Source: a virus. Taken from it: a stretch of DNA of 31,763 nucleotides. Below, piece by piece: positions 7,771-15,532 of the stretch. A model generated the notes under the pieces. The model made no database searches and was not told the origin of the DNA. It worked only from the letters and a program-made list of their open reading frames with translations. Numbering within the stretch: the stretch's first letter is position 1; the number at the start of each line of letters is the position of its first letter. The translations under genes were made by a program, and so were the position numbers. The stretch spans positions 1 to 31,763 of IMG/VR virus record IMGVR_UViG_3300015245_000244; one strand, written 5' to 3'.

Positions 7771-10367
7771 ACGTCATCGTGATGCTGAACGGGCAGGACG
7801 TCACCGATGCCTGCCGACTCGCGGAGACGCGCATCGCCTTCGACTCTTCACGGCGCATCACCACGGCCAACCTGACCATCATGGGCCGCACGCTCAACCG
7901 CGTGGCCCGCTATGACTATGCGCACTACGACCAGGACACCTACGCCATCGCTCTGCGGGAACTGTACGAGGTCGTCATCCTCGATGGCCGCGATGGAGTC
8001 ACCAAGCTGTTCGACGGGCAGATTTACGCGCTCGAAATGGAGCAGTCGGACGCCCCCACCTTCGAAGTCTTCTACAAGTGCGACCTGAACGACTGGGCGG
8101 TGTGGCTGGATCGCTCCGTGTGTTGGGATTCCAGCTTTCCGCTGGTCCTGCCCAACAGCGACCAGGGCATCATCCTTGCACTGCTCGGGAAGTTCTGTCC
8201 CAAGATCCACCTGACGGACATCGGCCTCCTGGTGCCGGTCATCATGAGCTTCGACTGGATGACGAAGACGTGCAGGCAGGTGCTGGATGACATCTGTTCG
8301 CTCTCGATGGGCACGTGGCGGGTAGACTTCGACGCCAACCTGCACTACGGCCCTGCATCGGCTGCGCCGCTGGCTCCCTTCGCGCTCTCCACCAGCCCCG
8401 ATTACGTGACCAGCTTCCCGGTGAAGGTGAGCGGATACCGGCATGACTTCAGCAACCCGGTCAACCGCGCCTATGTGCGCGGAGCGGCGGACACTACTAC
8501 CGGCCTGCTGATTGAGGCCACCTACGCGGACCCGGTTTCCATCCAGCAGTACGGCGAGTATGCCTCGGCAGTGGTCGACGACCAGATCACCACGGCCTGG
8601 GACGCCTCCTTGCGGGCGAAGTCCACGGTGCTGCAATATGCCTTCCCGGTAGAGCAGGGGAACTTCACCATCTGGCAGGACGGCCTCGAATGCGGGATGC
8701 GGGTCTCGATCCACGAAGACTCTCTCGGCATCAACGGCGACTACACTATCCGCGCTCTGACGATGCAGTGGGAGGACCAATGGCAGGTTCGCTACGAGGC
8801 CCAGTTCGGCGCGGCGCAGCCCGACCTGGAGACTATTCTGCGGCTGCTGGAGCAACGCGCCAAGTGGAAGACCTCCAACCAGCCGGTGGCGTCGGTGGCC
8901 CCTGGGAGCGTGACCGATGCCAGCATCGCTCCTGGTGGCCTGCACGCTGGCTCCATTGCCACGGTGAATGCGGGCAGCGTGGTGGGCCTCATCCAAGCCG
9001 GTCAGATCGGCAACGTGAACGCGACCTCGATCCTGGGCCAGATCACGGCGGGCCAGATTACCAGCGTCAACGCGGGCGCGATTGTCGGCGCTCTCAATGC
9101 GCAGCAGGTGGGCAGCGTCAACGCCACCAGCATTCAGGGAGTCATCACCGCGACCCAGATCGGCAGCGTTAACGCTACCACGATCCAGGGCGTGATTCTG
9201 TCTTCGCAACTGGGCAACCAGATCATCGACAACCTCGCCAAGTACGTCGATGCGCTGCGTCCGGTGCCCATGATTCAGACCGCCGCGCAACTGCCTGCCC
9301 TGCCCAACAGCAACTACCCCGCGAACACGTTTTTCTACTACGTCCCTGACGGGCACTTCTACCAGATCACCGCCAACGGTCTCTCCTGGTTCCAGAATGA
9401 CAACCCCAAGGGCACGCTGATGAGCTTCTACTACATCGGGGCCATCAGCGCCCAGTCCATCATCGGCGTCATCGTCGCGGCGCAGATTCAGTCCATCACC
9501 GCAGGCCAGATTACCGGGCTGGTGCAGGCAGGCCAGATCGCAGCCGTGAACGCTTCCAGCATCAGCGGCCAATTGACCGCAGGCCAGATCGCCACGGTCA
9601 ACGCCAGCACGATCCAGGGCACCATCAGCGGAACCAAGATCGATGCCATCAACGCAAACCAGATTAGCGGCACGCTCTCCTACTACCAGATCGGCAGCAT
9701 CAACGCGGCGACGATCACGATCAACCAGATCACGGACGGGCAGATTGCCAACATCTCAGGCGGCAAGCTCTATGCCGGGAGCATCACTTCAGACAAGCTG
9801 GACACCTATGCTCTGAATGTCGGGGGCCTGGGCAACATGCCCGGTCGCATCAACGTGTACAGCACCAATTCGCTGGTGGCCCAGGTCGGGTATCTGGACT
9901 CAGGCGGAACCTATGGCGGGTGGTTTCAGGTCTTCGGCGCAGGAGGCAGCGGCTACTACAATGCCAAAGTCAGAACCGACACGAGCGGCAATCTGTACAT
10001 TACCGATGCCAGCCTCAGTATCACTTCGGGCAGTTTCCAAATTCATACCAGCCCGGTCACCTTCGACCAGTCGTACGGCTCTCTTGCGCTCATCGCAGAG
10101 GGCTATCCCGATAAGGCTTCCTTCATCTCGCGCGGCATGGTCATCTACTATGCAGGCTCGAACATCGGAGCGCTGGTGCGTGCTCCTGGCGGCGGGTGGG
10201 GAGAACTCACGCTCCAGGGCGGAAGCTATGTCTACCTCTCGGGCAATTCCGGCGTCTGCCGCGCGGATGGCGGATTCCAAGTGGGAGGGTATGTGGGAGT
10301 CACTGAGTATGTGAACGTCGGCGGGGTCTATCTTCGCTTCGTCAATGGGATGTACGCAGGACACTAA
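7767..10367 (+). CDS. Tail hub / host-contact protein with 17-residue repeat shaft
   Basis: An 866-residue tail tip protein. The GTG start overlaps the tape measure stop (GTGA), indicating coupling. Residues 1-370 resemble the baseplate-hub-like N-terminal half of distal tail proteins: a short beta module (VIVMLNGQDVTDACRLAETRIAFD), then a domain with VLDDICSLSMGTWRVDFDANLHYGP, and later GDYTIRALTMQWEDQW. Residues about 397-675 are two blocks of 17-residue repeats (consensus IGSVNATSIQGVITAGQ) interrupted by a 75-residue inserted domain (FFYYVPDGHFYQITANGLSWF). The C-terminal about 190 residues are Gly/Ser/Tyr-rich, as in receptor-binding tips. Role by position and architecture: joins tail tube to fibre and contacts the host. 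I cannot name a specific family for the N-terminal part. Confidence 0.8.
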   Translation: MNVIVMLNGQDVTDACRLAETRIAFDSSRRITTANLTIMGRTLNRVARYDYAHYDQDTYAIALRELYEVVILDGRDGVTKLFDGQIYALEMEQSDAPTFEVFYKCDLNDWAVWLDRSVCWDSSFPLVLPNSDQGIILALLGKFCPKIHLTDIGLLVPVIMSFDWMTKTCRQVLDDICSLSMGTWRVDFDANLHYGPASAAPLAPFALSTSPDYVTSFPVKVSGYRHDFSNPVNRAYVRGAADTTTGLLIEATYADPVSIQQYGEYASAVVDDQITTAWDASLRAKSTVLQYAFPVEQGNFTIWQDGLECGMRVSIHEDSLGINGDYTIRALTMQWEDQWQVRYEAQFGAAQPDLETILRLLEQRAKWKTSNQPVASVAPGSVTDASIAPGGLHAGSIATVNAGSVVGLIQAGQIGNVNATSILGQITAGQITSVNAGAIVGALNAQQVGSVNATSIQGVITATQIGSVNATTIQGVILSSQLGNQIIDNLAKYVDALRPVPMIQTAAQLPALPNSNYPANTFFYYVPDGHFYQITANGLSWFQNDNPKGTLMSFYYIGAISAQSIIGVIVAAQIQSITAGQITGLVQAGQIAAVNASSISGQLTAGQIATVNASTIQGTISGTKIDAINANQISGTLSYYQIGSINAATITINQITDGQIANISGGKLYAGSITSDKLDTYALNVGGLGNMPGRINVYSTNSLVAQVGYLDSGGTYGGWFQVFGAGGSGYYNAKVRTDTSGNLYITDASLSITSGSFQIHTSPVTFDQSYGSLALIAEGYPDKASFISRGMVIYYAGSNIGALVRAPGGGWGELTLQGGSYVYLSGNSGVCRADGGFQVGGYVGVTEYVNVGGVYLRFVNGMYAGH
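8955..9209 (+). repeat. Five 17-residue repeats, first block of tail shaft
   Basis: Five consecutive 51-bp units in phase: IATVNAGSVVGLIQAGQ, IGNVNATSILGQITAGQ, ITSVNAGAIVGALNAQQ, VGSVNATSIQGVITATQ, IGSVNATTIQGVILSSQ. Regular Ile/Val at positions 1, 4, 9 and 13 with Asn-Ala suggests a beta-helical or beta-roll shaft. Confidence 0.88.
9435..9689 (+). repeat. Second block of 17-residue repeats in tail shaft
   Basis: Five further units keep the same 17-residue period: IGAISAQSIIGVIVAAQ, IQSITAGQITGLVQAGQ, IAAVNASSISGQLTAGQ, IATVNASTIQGTISGTK, IDAINANQISGTLSYYQ. Degenerate units (IGSINAATITINQITDGQ, IANISGGKLYAGSI) follow to about 9797. A 75-residue non-repeat domain (9210-9434) separates this block from the first. 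Confidence 0.85.
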
Positions 10368-10385
10368 GGAAAGGAGAGAACAGCA

Positions 10386-10655
10386 ATGGGACCGAACAGC
10401 AACGGGCAGCAGCCGGAACAGCAGCAGCAGGAGGCCGAAAACTTCCCGCTGGATGACGCCTTGATTAGCCTGCTGGCCGATATCAAGACGCACCAGCAGC
10501 AGGTGGAACAGCAGGTGATGGCCCTGAACGCGCAGCGCCAAGGAGCGCTCGTGCTATTCATCCGCCAGCACAAATTGCAGGGCAACTGGCAGGTGGCGGA
10601 AAATGGCAAGGAGCTTGTGAAGGCTCCCGAGCCTGTGCCCGCGCCCAAACCGTAG
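10386..10655 (+). CDS. Small Gln-rich tail-region protein, unknown function
   Basis: An 89-residue protein between the tail hub and the tail fibre genes. I do not recognise it. The N-terminus is Gln-rich (GQQPEQQQQEAENFP). A predicted amphipathic helix follows (LISLLADIKTHQQQVEQQVMALNAQRQGALVLFIRQHKLQ), and the C-terminus is a Pro/Ala tail (APEPVPAPKP). AAGGAAAGGAG before the ATG is a strong ribosome site. Its place suggests a small tail-fibre-associated or chaperone-like factor, but that is inference from location only. Confidence 0.7.
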   Translation: MGPNSNGQQPEQQQQEAENFPLDDALISLLADIKTHQQQVEQQVMALNAQRQGALVLFIRQHKLQGNWQVAENGKELVKAPEPVPAPKP

Positions 10656-10663
10656 GAGGCACC

Positions 10664-12775
10664 ATGACCCCATCGCCGCCGAACTTCGCTGTTCCTAATT
10701 TCGTCTTCCCGAACTTCATCCCTGGCCGGTACCGCATCCCGCCTGACTTCAAACTCTGGCCGGATGTCTTCCTGCCTGGGCAGGCGGAAGCGCTCCAGGC
10801 TGGAACCCTGCCGGTAACGCCGCCGATCCCGCCCACAGTGGTCTCGACCGAACTCATCACGGCAGTCCACGAGAACACGGTCACCACGGCGCTGAATGAC
10901 CTGTGGATCAATGAGCAGTGGATCGCGGCCAACATGCTGATAGACCCTACCACGACTAAGGGCGACCTCCTAGTACGTGGGGCCTCACTCTCGCGTTTCC
11001 CCGTAGGCGCTAATGGCTACGCGCTGCTGGCAGATAACGCCCAGGCCCTCGGTGTGAAGTGGGGGCCAGTGGACGCCAATGCCATCGGCGCGGTACCCAC
11101 CACGAGGCGCGTAATCGCTGGAGTGGGCATGTCTGGCGGCGGTGCGCTCAGTGCTGATGTCACCCTGACTGCGAATGTCACGAGCGTGTTCGGGCGTGTG
11201 GGCACTGTGACGCTCAACGCTACCGATGTGAGCAGTGTCGGTGGCGTGCTCAACACCCGGCGCGTGATTGCAGGGGCCGGCCTGGGCGGGGGCGGAGACC
11301 TCAGTGCGGATCGCACCTTCACAGTGGTGGATGACACCACCAACCAGCGCGTGAAGGTGCTCTACAGCGGTGCGCTCACCGGCACCCGGCCTGCGGTCAA
11401 CCTGATTCCCGGCTCCAATATCACGCTGGCGGTTGCCGATGATGCCGTGAACAACCGCGTGAATGTGACCATCAATGCGGCAGGCGGCAGCGGTGGGGTT
11501 TCGTTCTCGGTCAACGGCGCGAAGATCGGAACCCGGTATGGACTCAACCTGATCGCAGGCACTGGCATCACGCTCACGGGCGTGGATAACGCAGGTTTGG
11601 GGCAAGTCAACGTCACCATCGCCTCGGGCGGCGGCATGACGGACCCGACGACGACCTTCGGTGATCTCATCGTGCGCGGCAGCACTGCCGTGGCCCGCCT
11701 GGGGATGGGCAACCCAGGCCAAGTGCTCACCGTGGATATCAACACGGGCGTGCAGTGGCGAAACCCGCCGAGCGGCTCGCTGCCGCCCGGAGACATGACC
11801 GGCGACGTGTTGTATTGGAACGGCATCGGAGCGCAATGGCAGGTGATGGCTGTGGGCAACGACGACGAAGTGCTCTCGGCGGATTCCAGCAGCAGCACTG
11901 GGCTGCGGTGGCAGGTGCCTGACGTTCCACAGGCACCGAGCTTCTACGTCAATGGCGCGTTGGTCTATCAGGCATTCAAAGTGAACTTCATTGCGGGCAC
12001 GAACGTGACCATCTCGGGTGCCGTGAATGCCGGGCAGGGCCGCGCCGACATCACGATCAACTCCACGGGCGGATCGCAGAGCCCGTGGACCAGCAACATC
12101 AATGCGGCGGGCTTTGCGTTGAATGGTGTGGGCAAGATTGCCATTGGCCAACCGTCCGCCACTCACCCGTTGCAAATTCTAGCTACTGCGACAACCGCAA
12201 CGCTAGCTAATACGACTGTATTCATTGCAAGAAGCGCGGCGGGCAGTTTCGCGGGCATTGGCATCAGCGGGGTGCTCGCCGTCAATCCGTGTATCTATGC
12301 CGTCCTCAACACGGACGATTTAGCTTTTGGCTTCGACAGCGCTGGCACAATGGTTGAGCGTATGCGCATCACGGCGGCGGGCTATGTCGGCATCGGTGCG
12401 ACGAGTCCGCAAGCTCGATTATCTCTCGGCTCGACCGGTGGTGTGAAACAACTGTGGTATGACGGCAGTAACTCGCAGTATAACTCTGGAGTCGGGTTGA
12501 ATCTAGCGCCTGGGCAGGGTCTGGATGTGTTCATGGGATTCGGGACTGGCACAGATACTTCATTCCGCATCTGTCGTCCGAACGCTGCTGCTTGGCCGTT
12601 TGCTTCCTATACGGCATTAGTTACGGTGCTGGAAACCGGCAATGTCGGCATCGGTACAACGAATCCCGGCTCTCGCCTTGCAGTCGCTGGCTTGCCGAGT
12701 TCGGCTGCGGGTTTGACCAGCGGCGATCTGTGGTATGACCCGGCCGCAGGCAACGTACTCAAAATTGTTCCCTAG
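10664..12775 (+). CDS. Modular tail fibre / receptor-binding protein
   Basis: A 703-residue fibre. The N-terminus (MTPSPPNFAVPNFVFPNFIPGRYRIPP) is a likely attachment segment. The middle consists of repeated beta modules. DPTTTKGDLLVRG and DPTTTFGDLIVRG give two copies of one module. TRRVIAGVGMSGGGALSAD and TRRVIAGAGLGGGGDLSAD are two copies of another. VNLIPGSNITLAV, LNLIAGTGITLTG and VNFIAGTNVTISG are three copies of a third. The C-terminus has the fibre-type GNVGIGTTNP motif (also GYVGIGATSP) and ends with GDLWYDPAAGNVLKIVP. From about 12170 the DNA is visibly less GC-rich than the N-terminal half, which suggests exchange of the receptor-binding end. No chaperone or peptidase domain was recognised. 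Confidence 0.82.
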   Translation: MTPSPPNFAVPNFVFPNFIPGRYRIPPDFKLWPDVFLPGQAEALQAGTLPVTPPIPPTVVSTELITAVHENTVTTALNDLWINEQWIAANMLIDPTTTKGDLLVRGASLSRFPVGANGYALLADNAQALGVKWGPVDANAIGAVPTTRRVIAGVGMSGGGALSADVTLTANVTSVFGRVGTVTLNATDVSSVGGVLNTRRVIAGAGLGGGGDLSADRTFTVVDDTTNQRVKVLYSGALTGTRPAVNLIPGSNITLAVADDAVNNRVNVTINAAGGSGGVSFSVNGAKIGTRYGLNLIAGTGITLTGVDNAGLGQVNVTIASGGGMTDPTTTFGDLIVRGSTAVARLGMGNPGQVLTVDINTGVQWRNPPSGSLPPGDMTGDVLYWNGIGAQWQVMAVGNDDEVLSADSSSSTGLRWQVPDVPQAPSFYVNGALVYQAFKVNFIAGTNVTISGAVNAGQGRADITINSTGGSQSPWTSNINAAGFALNGVGKIAIGQPSATHPLQILATATTATLANTTVFIARSAAGSFAGIGISGVLAVNPCIYAVLNTDDLAFGFDSAGTMVERMRITAAGYVGIGATSPQARLSLGSTGGVKQLWYDGSNSQYNSGVGLNLAPGQGLDVFMGFGTGTDTSFRICRPNAAAWPFASYTALVTVLETGNVGIGTTNPGSRLAVAGLPSSAAGLTSGDLWYDPAAGNVLKIVP

Positions 12776-12812
12776 GGAGCGAAAGGTACACACAGGGCAG
12801 CATTCCCCTGGC

Positions 12813-13085
12813 CTAGAGTTTCGGGCGCGTTCGCCGCACGCACCGCAGACTCTTCTCGTACTCCACCGCGAACTGCGTGAATGTGATTCCCAGGGGCGGG
12901 AACAGCTTGTACAGAGTCTCCAGGCTCGGGCTGTGGTGGCCCCGCTCCAGTTGACCCATGTACCCCCGGTCAATGTCGCTCTCCAGGGCTAATCGTTCTT
13001 GCGCGATGCCTGCGCTCTTCCGCAATTTCCTCAGACAGATGGTGAACGCGCTTCGCAGGTGAGCGCGATCCGGCGATGTTTTCAT
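12813..13085 (-). CDS. XRE-family helix-turn-helix regulator
   Basis: A 90-residue protein, the only convincing leftward gene here. Residues about 12-66 are an XRE/Cro-type DNA-binding domain: FTICLRKLRKSAGIAQERLALESDIDRGYMGQLERGHHSPSLETLYKLFPPLGIT. The recognition-helix region (IDRGYMGQLERGHHSPSL) is typical. ATG at 13085 is preferred over a start at 13124 because the extra residues do not look like a domain; the Shine-Dalgarno is weak in either case. There is no C-terminal peptidase domain, so it is not a LexA/CI-type autocleaving repressor. Position between tail and early operon, opposite in direction, suggests a lysogeny or early-gene regulator acting on the adjacent operator-like repeats; this is inference. 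Confidence 0.82.
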   Translation of the reverse strand: MKTSPDRAHLRSAFTICLRKLRKSAGIAQERLALESDIDRGYMGQLERGHHSPSLETLYKLFPPLGITFTQFAVEYEKSLRCVRRTRPKL

Positions 13086-13242
13086 ACCACGCCAGTGTGT
13101 CGGTTCCTTGGCACAAATGACCACTTGGTATTTAGAGGGGTGGAATACGCAGGCACCGGCAAAAAAGTTTTGAATCTTGCCGCTAGTTCTGGGCGTCCTG
13201 TCTTAGACCCCACCGGCCTGGAGGACATCATCAGTGCTTGTC

Positions 13243-13279
13243 CCGAAGGGTGTTCGAGGGCCACGTGGCCCGCCTTCGG
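13243..13279. repeat. Nested inverted repeats around a perfect 14-bp palindrome
   Basis: CCGAAGG (13243-13249) and CCTTCGG (13273-13279) form an outer inverted repeat. Inside lies the perfect palindrome GGGCCACGTGGCCC (13258-13271). There is no T-tract, so it is not a standard terminator. It could be an operator or a structured origin element. Confidence 0.75.
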
Positions 13280-13286
13280 TAACCTG

Positions 13287-13363
13287 CCGCCACCGATCTG
13301 GCACCGTACTTACACTGTGTCACCACATTATTAACACGCAACTAACACCGAGTTGACACGGAA
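13287..13363. repeat. Seven 11-bp units, each with CAC at the same position (iteron/operator-like)
   Basis: CAC occurs at 13291, 13302, 13313, 13324, 13335, 13346 and 13357, exactly one helical turn apart. The last three units are TTAACACGCAA, CTAACACCGAG and TTGACACGGAA. The period is not a multiple of three, so codon structure does not explain it. The last unit contains a -35-like TTGACA. Confidence 0.8.
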
Positions 13364-13381
13364 ACGGTGGCAAACTATTGG
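13353..13381 (+). promoter_or_regulatory. Possible sigma70-like promoter overlapping the repeat array
   Basis: TTGACA (13353-13358), 17-base spacer, TATTGG (13376-13381). The -10 is imperfect. It overlaps the last 11-bp unit, so a protein bound to the array could block or recruit polymerase. Confidence 0.4.
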
Positions 13382-13399
13382 AGCTAAAGAACTTAGCCC

Positions 13400-13429
13400 T
13401 TGACAACTCCCGGCAACTGGGTTTATATT
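13400..13429 (+). promoter_or_regulatory. Strong sigma70-like early promoter
   Basis: TTGACA (13400-13405) and TATATT (13424-13429) with an 18-base spacer (or TTATAT at 17). It points rightward, about 100 bases before the first gene of the long rightward operon, and is the best consensus promoter seen in the window. Confidence 0.7.
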
Positions 13430-13526
13430 TCTGACTTCCGAGGGGCGCGTAAGGCGGCAAACCCACCAAGCGCGAGGATGACCCCAAACTCGATGAGCAG
13501 GGCGTCAAGGGGAGGAGTGTGTCTTC

Positions 13527-13799
13527 ATGCATCAGGCAGTACCGGCAGTCAGTGACGATTACTTCGCTCGGGTAAACACCCGCGTAACACGTATCGCATT
13601 CCGCCGCTTGCAGTGGGCCTGTGAGCAGCGCGAACGCCTGGAGGCATCGCGCGTACCCCAGGGCAAAATTCTGGTCGAACTGATGATGGCTCACCTGGAG
13701 CCTCACCCGGACGAGAACGGCACCGCAGCCGCCGCCAGAAGGAAGGGCCCGAGGTCCGAGAAGAAGCGCAGCGCCAAGACCAGCACCACCACAGCGTAG
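13527..13799 (+). CDS. Small basic protein, first gene of early operon
   Basis: A 90-residue protein, not recognised with confidence. Residues 14-57 (FARVNTRVTRIAFRRLQWACEQRERLEASRVPQGKILVELMMAHLEP) have the size and pattern of a ribbon-helix-helix or short helical DNA-binding domain. The C-terminus is Lys/Arg/Ser/Thr-rich (RRKGPRSEKKRSAKTSTTTA), typical of nucleic-acid contact. GGGGAGGAG precedes the ATG. It is the first gene behind the strong promoter, a place often used for a regulator. DNA-binding is inference. Confidence 0.65.
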   Translation: MHQAVPAVSDDYFARVNTRVTRIAFRRLQWACEQRERLEASRVPQGKILVELMMAHLEPHPDENGTAAAARRKGPRSEKKRSAKTSTTTA

Positions 13800-13806
13800 G
13801 GGTTTT

Positions 13807-14025
13807 ATGGCGGCGGCACTCGCAATCATCTTCGAGCAGGAGCAGACACAAGCCCGAGCCGATGAGCGCCGCTATCGCTGCGACCTATGTCACACCGCGA
13901 ACGGAGTGCAGTTTGCCGATACCTACTGGGCCTGCCCGCAGTGCGCAGAGCGCATCTTTCTGCGGCTGCGGTGGGAGCAGTGGACGACTTCCGCAGGATT
14001 CAGCATCAGGAGGAAGAAACGATGA
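13807..14025 (+). CDS. Small zinc-ribbon protein
   Basis: A 72-residue protein with two CxxC pairs: CDLC (about residues 25-28) and CPQC (about 43-46). They are spaced as in a zinc ribbon (RYRCDLCHTANGVQFADTYWACPQCAERI). The rest is helical and ends in a basic tail (SIRRKKR). Its stop overlaps the start of the HNH gene. Function is unknown; small zinc ribbons are common in phage early operons. Confidence 0.7.
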   Translation: MAAALAIIFEQEQTQARADERRYRCDLCHTANGVQFADTYWACPQCAERIFLRLRWEQWTTSAGFSIRRKKR

Positions 14026-14558
14026 TTGATCCGAAGGTACGCAGGCTCGGTATGCAGAATCGCCATGAGAGTCGGGGTCCGCTGACTGTAATCTTCCTTC
14101 GACGGAAAGCGGGCCCCGATCTCGAATGTCTAATAGACACGGCTGACCTTCAGGCCGTCCAATCGGTCGGCGCAACTTGGTATGCCGCATGGGATCGAAA
14201 GGCCAAGAAGCACTATGTCAAGAGCACGCTACCGGGATCGCGGAGACAGGTCTTTCTGCATCGCATATTGCTCGACCCACCAGTAGGCAGTGAGGTGGAC
14301 CATCGAAATCACAACGGCCTGGATAATCGCCGATCCGAACTCCGAATAGTGACGCGTTCGCGAAATGCTTTCAATGCAAAGCGAAGGTACGCATCTCGAA
14401 GCGGAGTTCGAGGCGTAATTTGGAATGCTCGGGACAACCGATGGGTCGTCAAAATCGTTCATGACAAAGTGCGGCGGCGATTTGGAAGCTATGCAGACCT
14501 TAATCTCGCGAAAACTGCGGCGGCCAAAGTTTATGCGGAGTTGGAGGCAGAGGCATGA
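14022..14558 (+). CDS. HNH endonuclease with AP2-type DNA-binding domain
   Basis: A 178-residue homing-type endonuclease. The ATG at 14022 is preceded by AGGAGGAAG. Residues about 77-115 are the HNH core: LHRILLDPPVGSEVDHRNHNGLDNRRSELRIVT, with His80, Asp93-His94, Asn102 and the NRRSELR segment. Residues about 127-177 form an AP2-like three-strand plus helix domain (SGVRGVIWNARDNRWVVKI, then RRRFGSYADLNLAKTAAAKVYAELE). HNH-AP2 proteins are freestanding mobile endonucleases that insert between phage genes. The gene overlaps both neighbours by four bases, and its DNA is less GC-rich than the flanking operon, in line with recent arrival. Catalytic residues look intact. Confidence 0.9.
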   Translation: MIDPKVRRLGMQNRHESRGPLTVIFLRRKAGPDLECLIDTADLQAVQSVGATWYAAWDRKAKKHYVKSTLPGSRRQVFLHRILLDPPVGSEVDHRNHNGLDNRRSELRIVTRSRNAFNAKRRYASRSGVRGVIWNARDNRWVVKIVHDKVRRRFGSYADLNLAKTAAAKVYAELEAEA

Positions 14559-15532
14559 TAAATCCGGAACTGAGACGGCAGGGCATAAGTTCCACGGATA
14601 TCGGCGCAATATTCGGCCTGGACCCGTGGCGCGATGCCTTCTCTGTATGGGCCGCGAAAAAAGGCCAGTTGCCGCCTGTAATAGCAACGCCCAGAATGCG
14701 TCTTGGCAAATTTCTCGAACAGGGCATCATGGCTTTTTATGGAGATCTGACAGGGCGGTCTCCAGAATGGTGCGACGAAACACTTCAACATCCGGAGCAC
14801 CCTTGGATGGTCTGCACGCCAGACGCCTTGATTCCCCGAGAACGGCGCGGAGTAGACGCGAAACTCGTCTTTTGGGATCAACGCCGCAAGTGGGGCCACA
14901 ATCCCGATGAGATCCCTGAATCCATCCAACTCCAAATGTGGTGGATGATGGCAGTGCTCAATTACGACCTCTGGGATGTGGTGGCGCTCATCGGCGAGGA
15001 CTTACCCCGCATCTACACCATCGAGCGCGACCGCGAGGTAGAGCGCGTGATGCTGGCGCGGGTGGAGGAGTGGTACCGGCGCTACCTGATCGGCGATGAG
15101 CGGCCCCCGATAGGCAGCAGCGACGACGCCGCGCGATGGCTTCAGCAGGTCTACCCGAATCACAAGCGGCCCGACCTGCGTTGGGCCACGGATGGAGAAG
15201 TCGCGCTGCTCAACGAGTACGTGCAATTGCGCGTGGTCCAGAAGGAATTGAGCGCACGCCGGAACCTCCTGGAGACGGCCTTCAAGGAGGCCATTCAGGG
15301 CCGCGAGGGCCTGGAGTGGAACGAGGGCGCGTTCACGTGGCGCAAGTCGAAAGACAGCGAAGTGACCAACTGGGAGGCCCTGGCGATAGCGCTGCTCTAC
15401 CACCACATCAAAGACCCCGAGGCCCGCGCCACGCTGCTGGCCGAGTACACGCGCACCAAGATCGGAACGCGGCGCATCCGCATCAGCCATGACGACCTGC
15501 GCGATGCTGCCGCTGACAAGGAGGCCGCATGA
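14555..15532 (+). CDS. YqaJ-type viral recombinase exonuclease
   Basis: A 325-residue protein of the YqaJ/lambda-exonuclease-like (PD-(D/E)XK) group, which resects double-strand DNA ends for phage recombination. The start has the YqaJ signature RRQGISSTDIGAIFGLDPWRDAFSVWAAKKGQ (residues 7-38), then RMRLGKFLEQGIMAFYGDLTG. The catalytic area is MVCTPDALIPRERRGVDAKLVFWDQRRKWG, with the Asp and Asp-x-Lys. IPESIQLQMWWMMAVLNYDLWDVVALIG follows, which is the typical helix after the active site. The C-terminal about 110 residues are a charged helical extension. The first about 350 bases are less GC-rich than the rest, as is the HNH gene just before. The following annealing-type protein would be its partner. 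Confidence 0.85.
   Translation: MINPELRRQGISSTDIGAIFGLDPWRDAFSVWAAKKGQLPPVIATPRMRLGKFLEQGIMAFYGDLTGRSPEWCDETLQHPEHPWMVCTPDALIPRERRGVDAKLVFWDQRRKWGHNPDEIPESIQLQMWWMMAVLNYDLWDVVALIGEDLPRIYTIERDREVERVMLARVEEWYRRYLIGDERPPIGSSDDAARWLQQVYPNHKRPDLRWATDGEVALLNEYVQLRVVQKELSARRNLLETAFKEAIQGREGLEWNEGAFTWRKSKDSEVTNWEALAIALLYHHIKDPEARATLLAEYTRTKIGTRRIRISHDDLRDAAADKEAA

Larger units (their letters stand above)
13086..13526. promoter_or_regulatory. Intergenic control region between XRE regulator and early operon
   Basis: About 440 bases without a convincing gene. Open frames here are short and lack ribosome sites. It holds nested inverted repeats (13243-13279), seven CAC triplets at 11-bp steps (13287-13363) and two sigma70-like promoters (13353-13381 and 13400-13429), each listed separately. 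The stretch nearest the XRE gene (13086-13240) has no feature I can name; a leftward promoter must lie here or under the repeats. Confidence 0.7.

Noticed and set aside
7848-9572. A 574-codon open frame on the minus strand
   Set aside because: It is antisense to the tail hub gene, whose repeats and length are clear. Long antisense frames are expected in GC-rich coding DNA and its translation has no recognisable domain.
12208-12217. TAATACGACT, the first ten bases of a T7-type promoter
   Set aside because: The rest of the T7 consensus is missing and it lies inside the tail fibre gene; a chance match.
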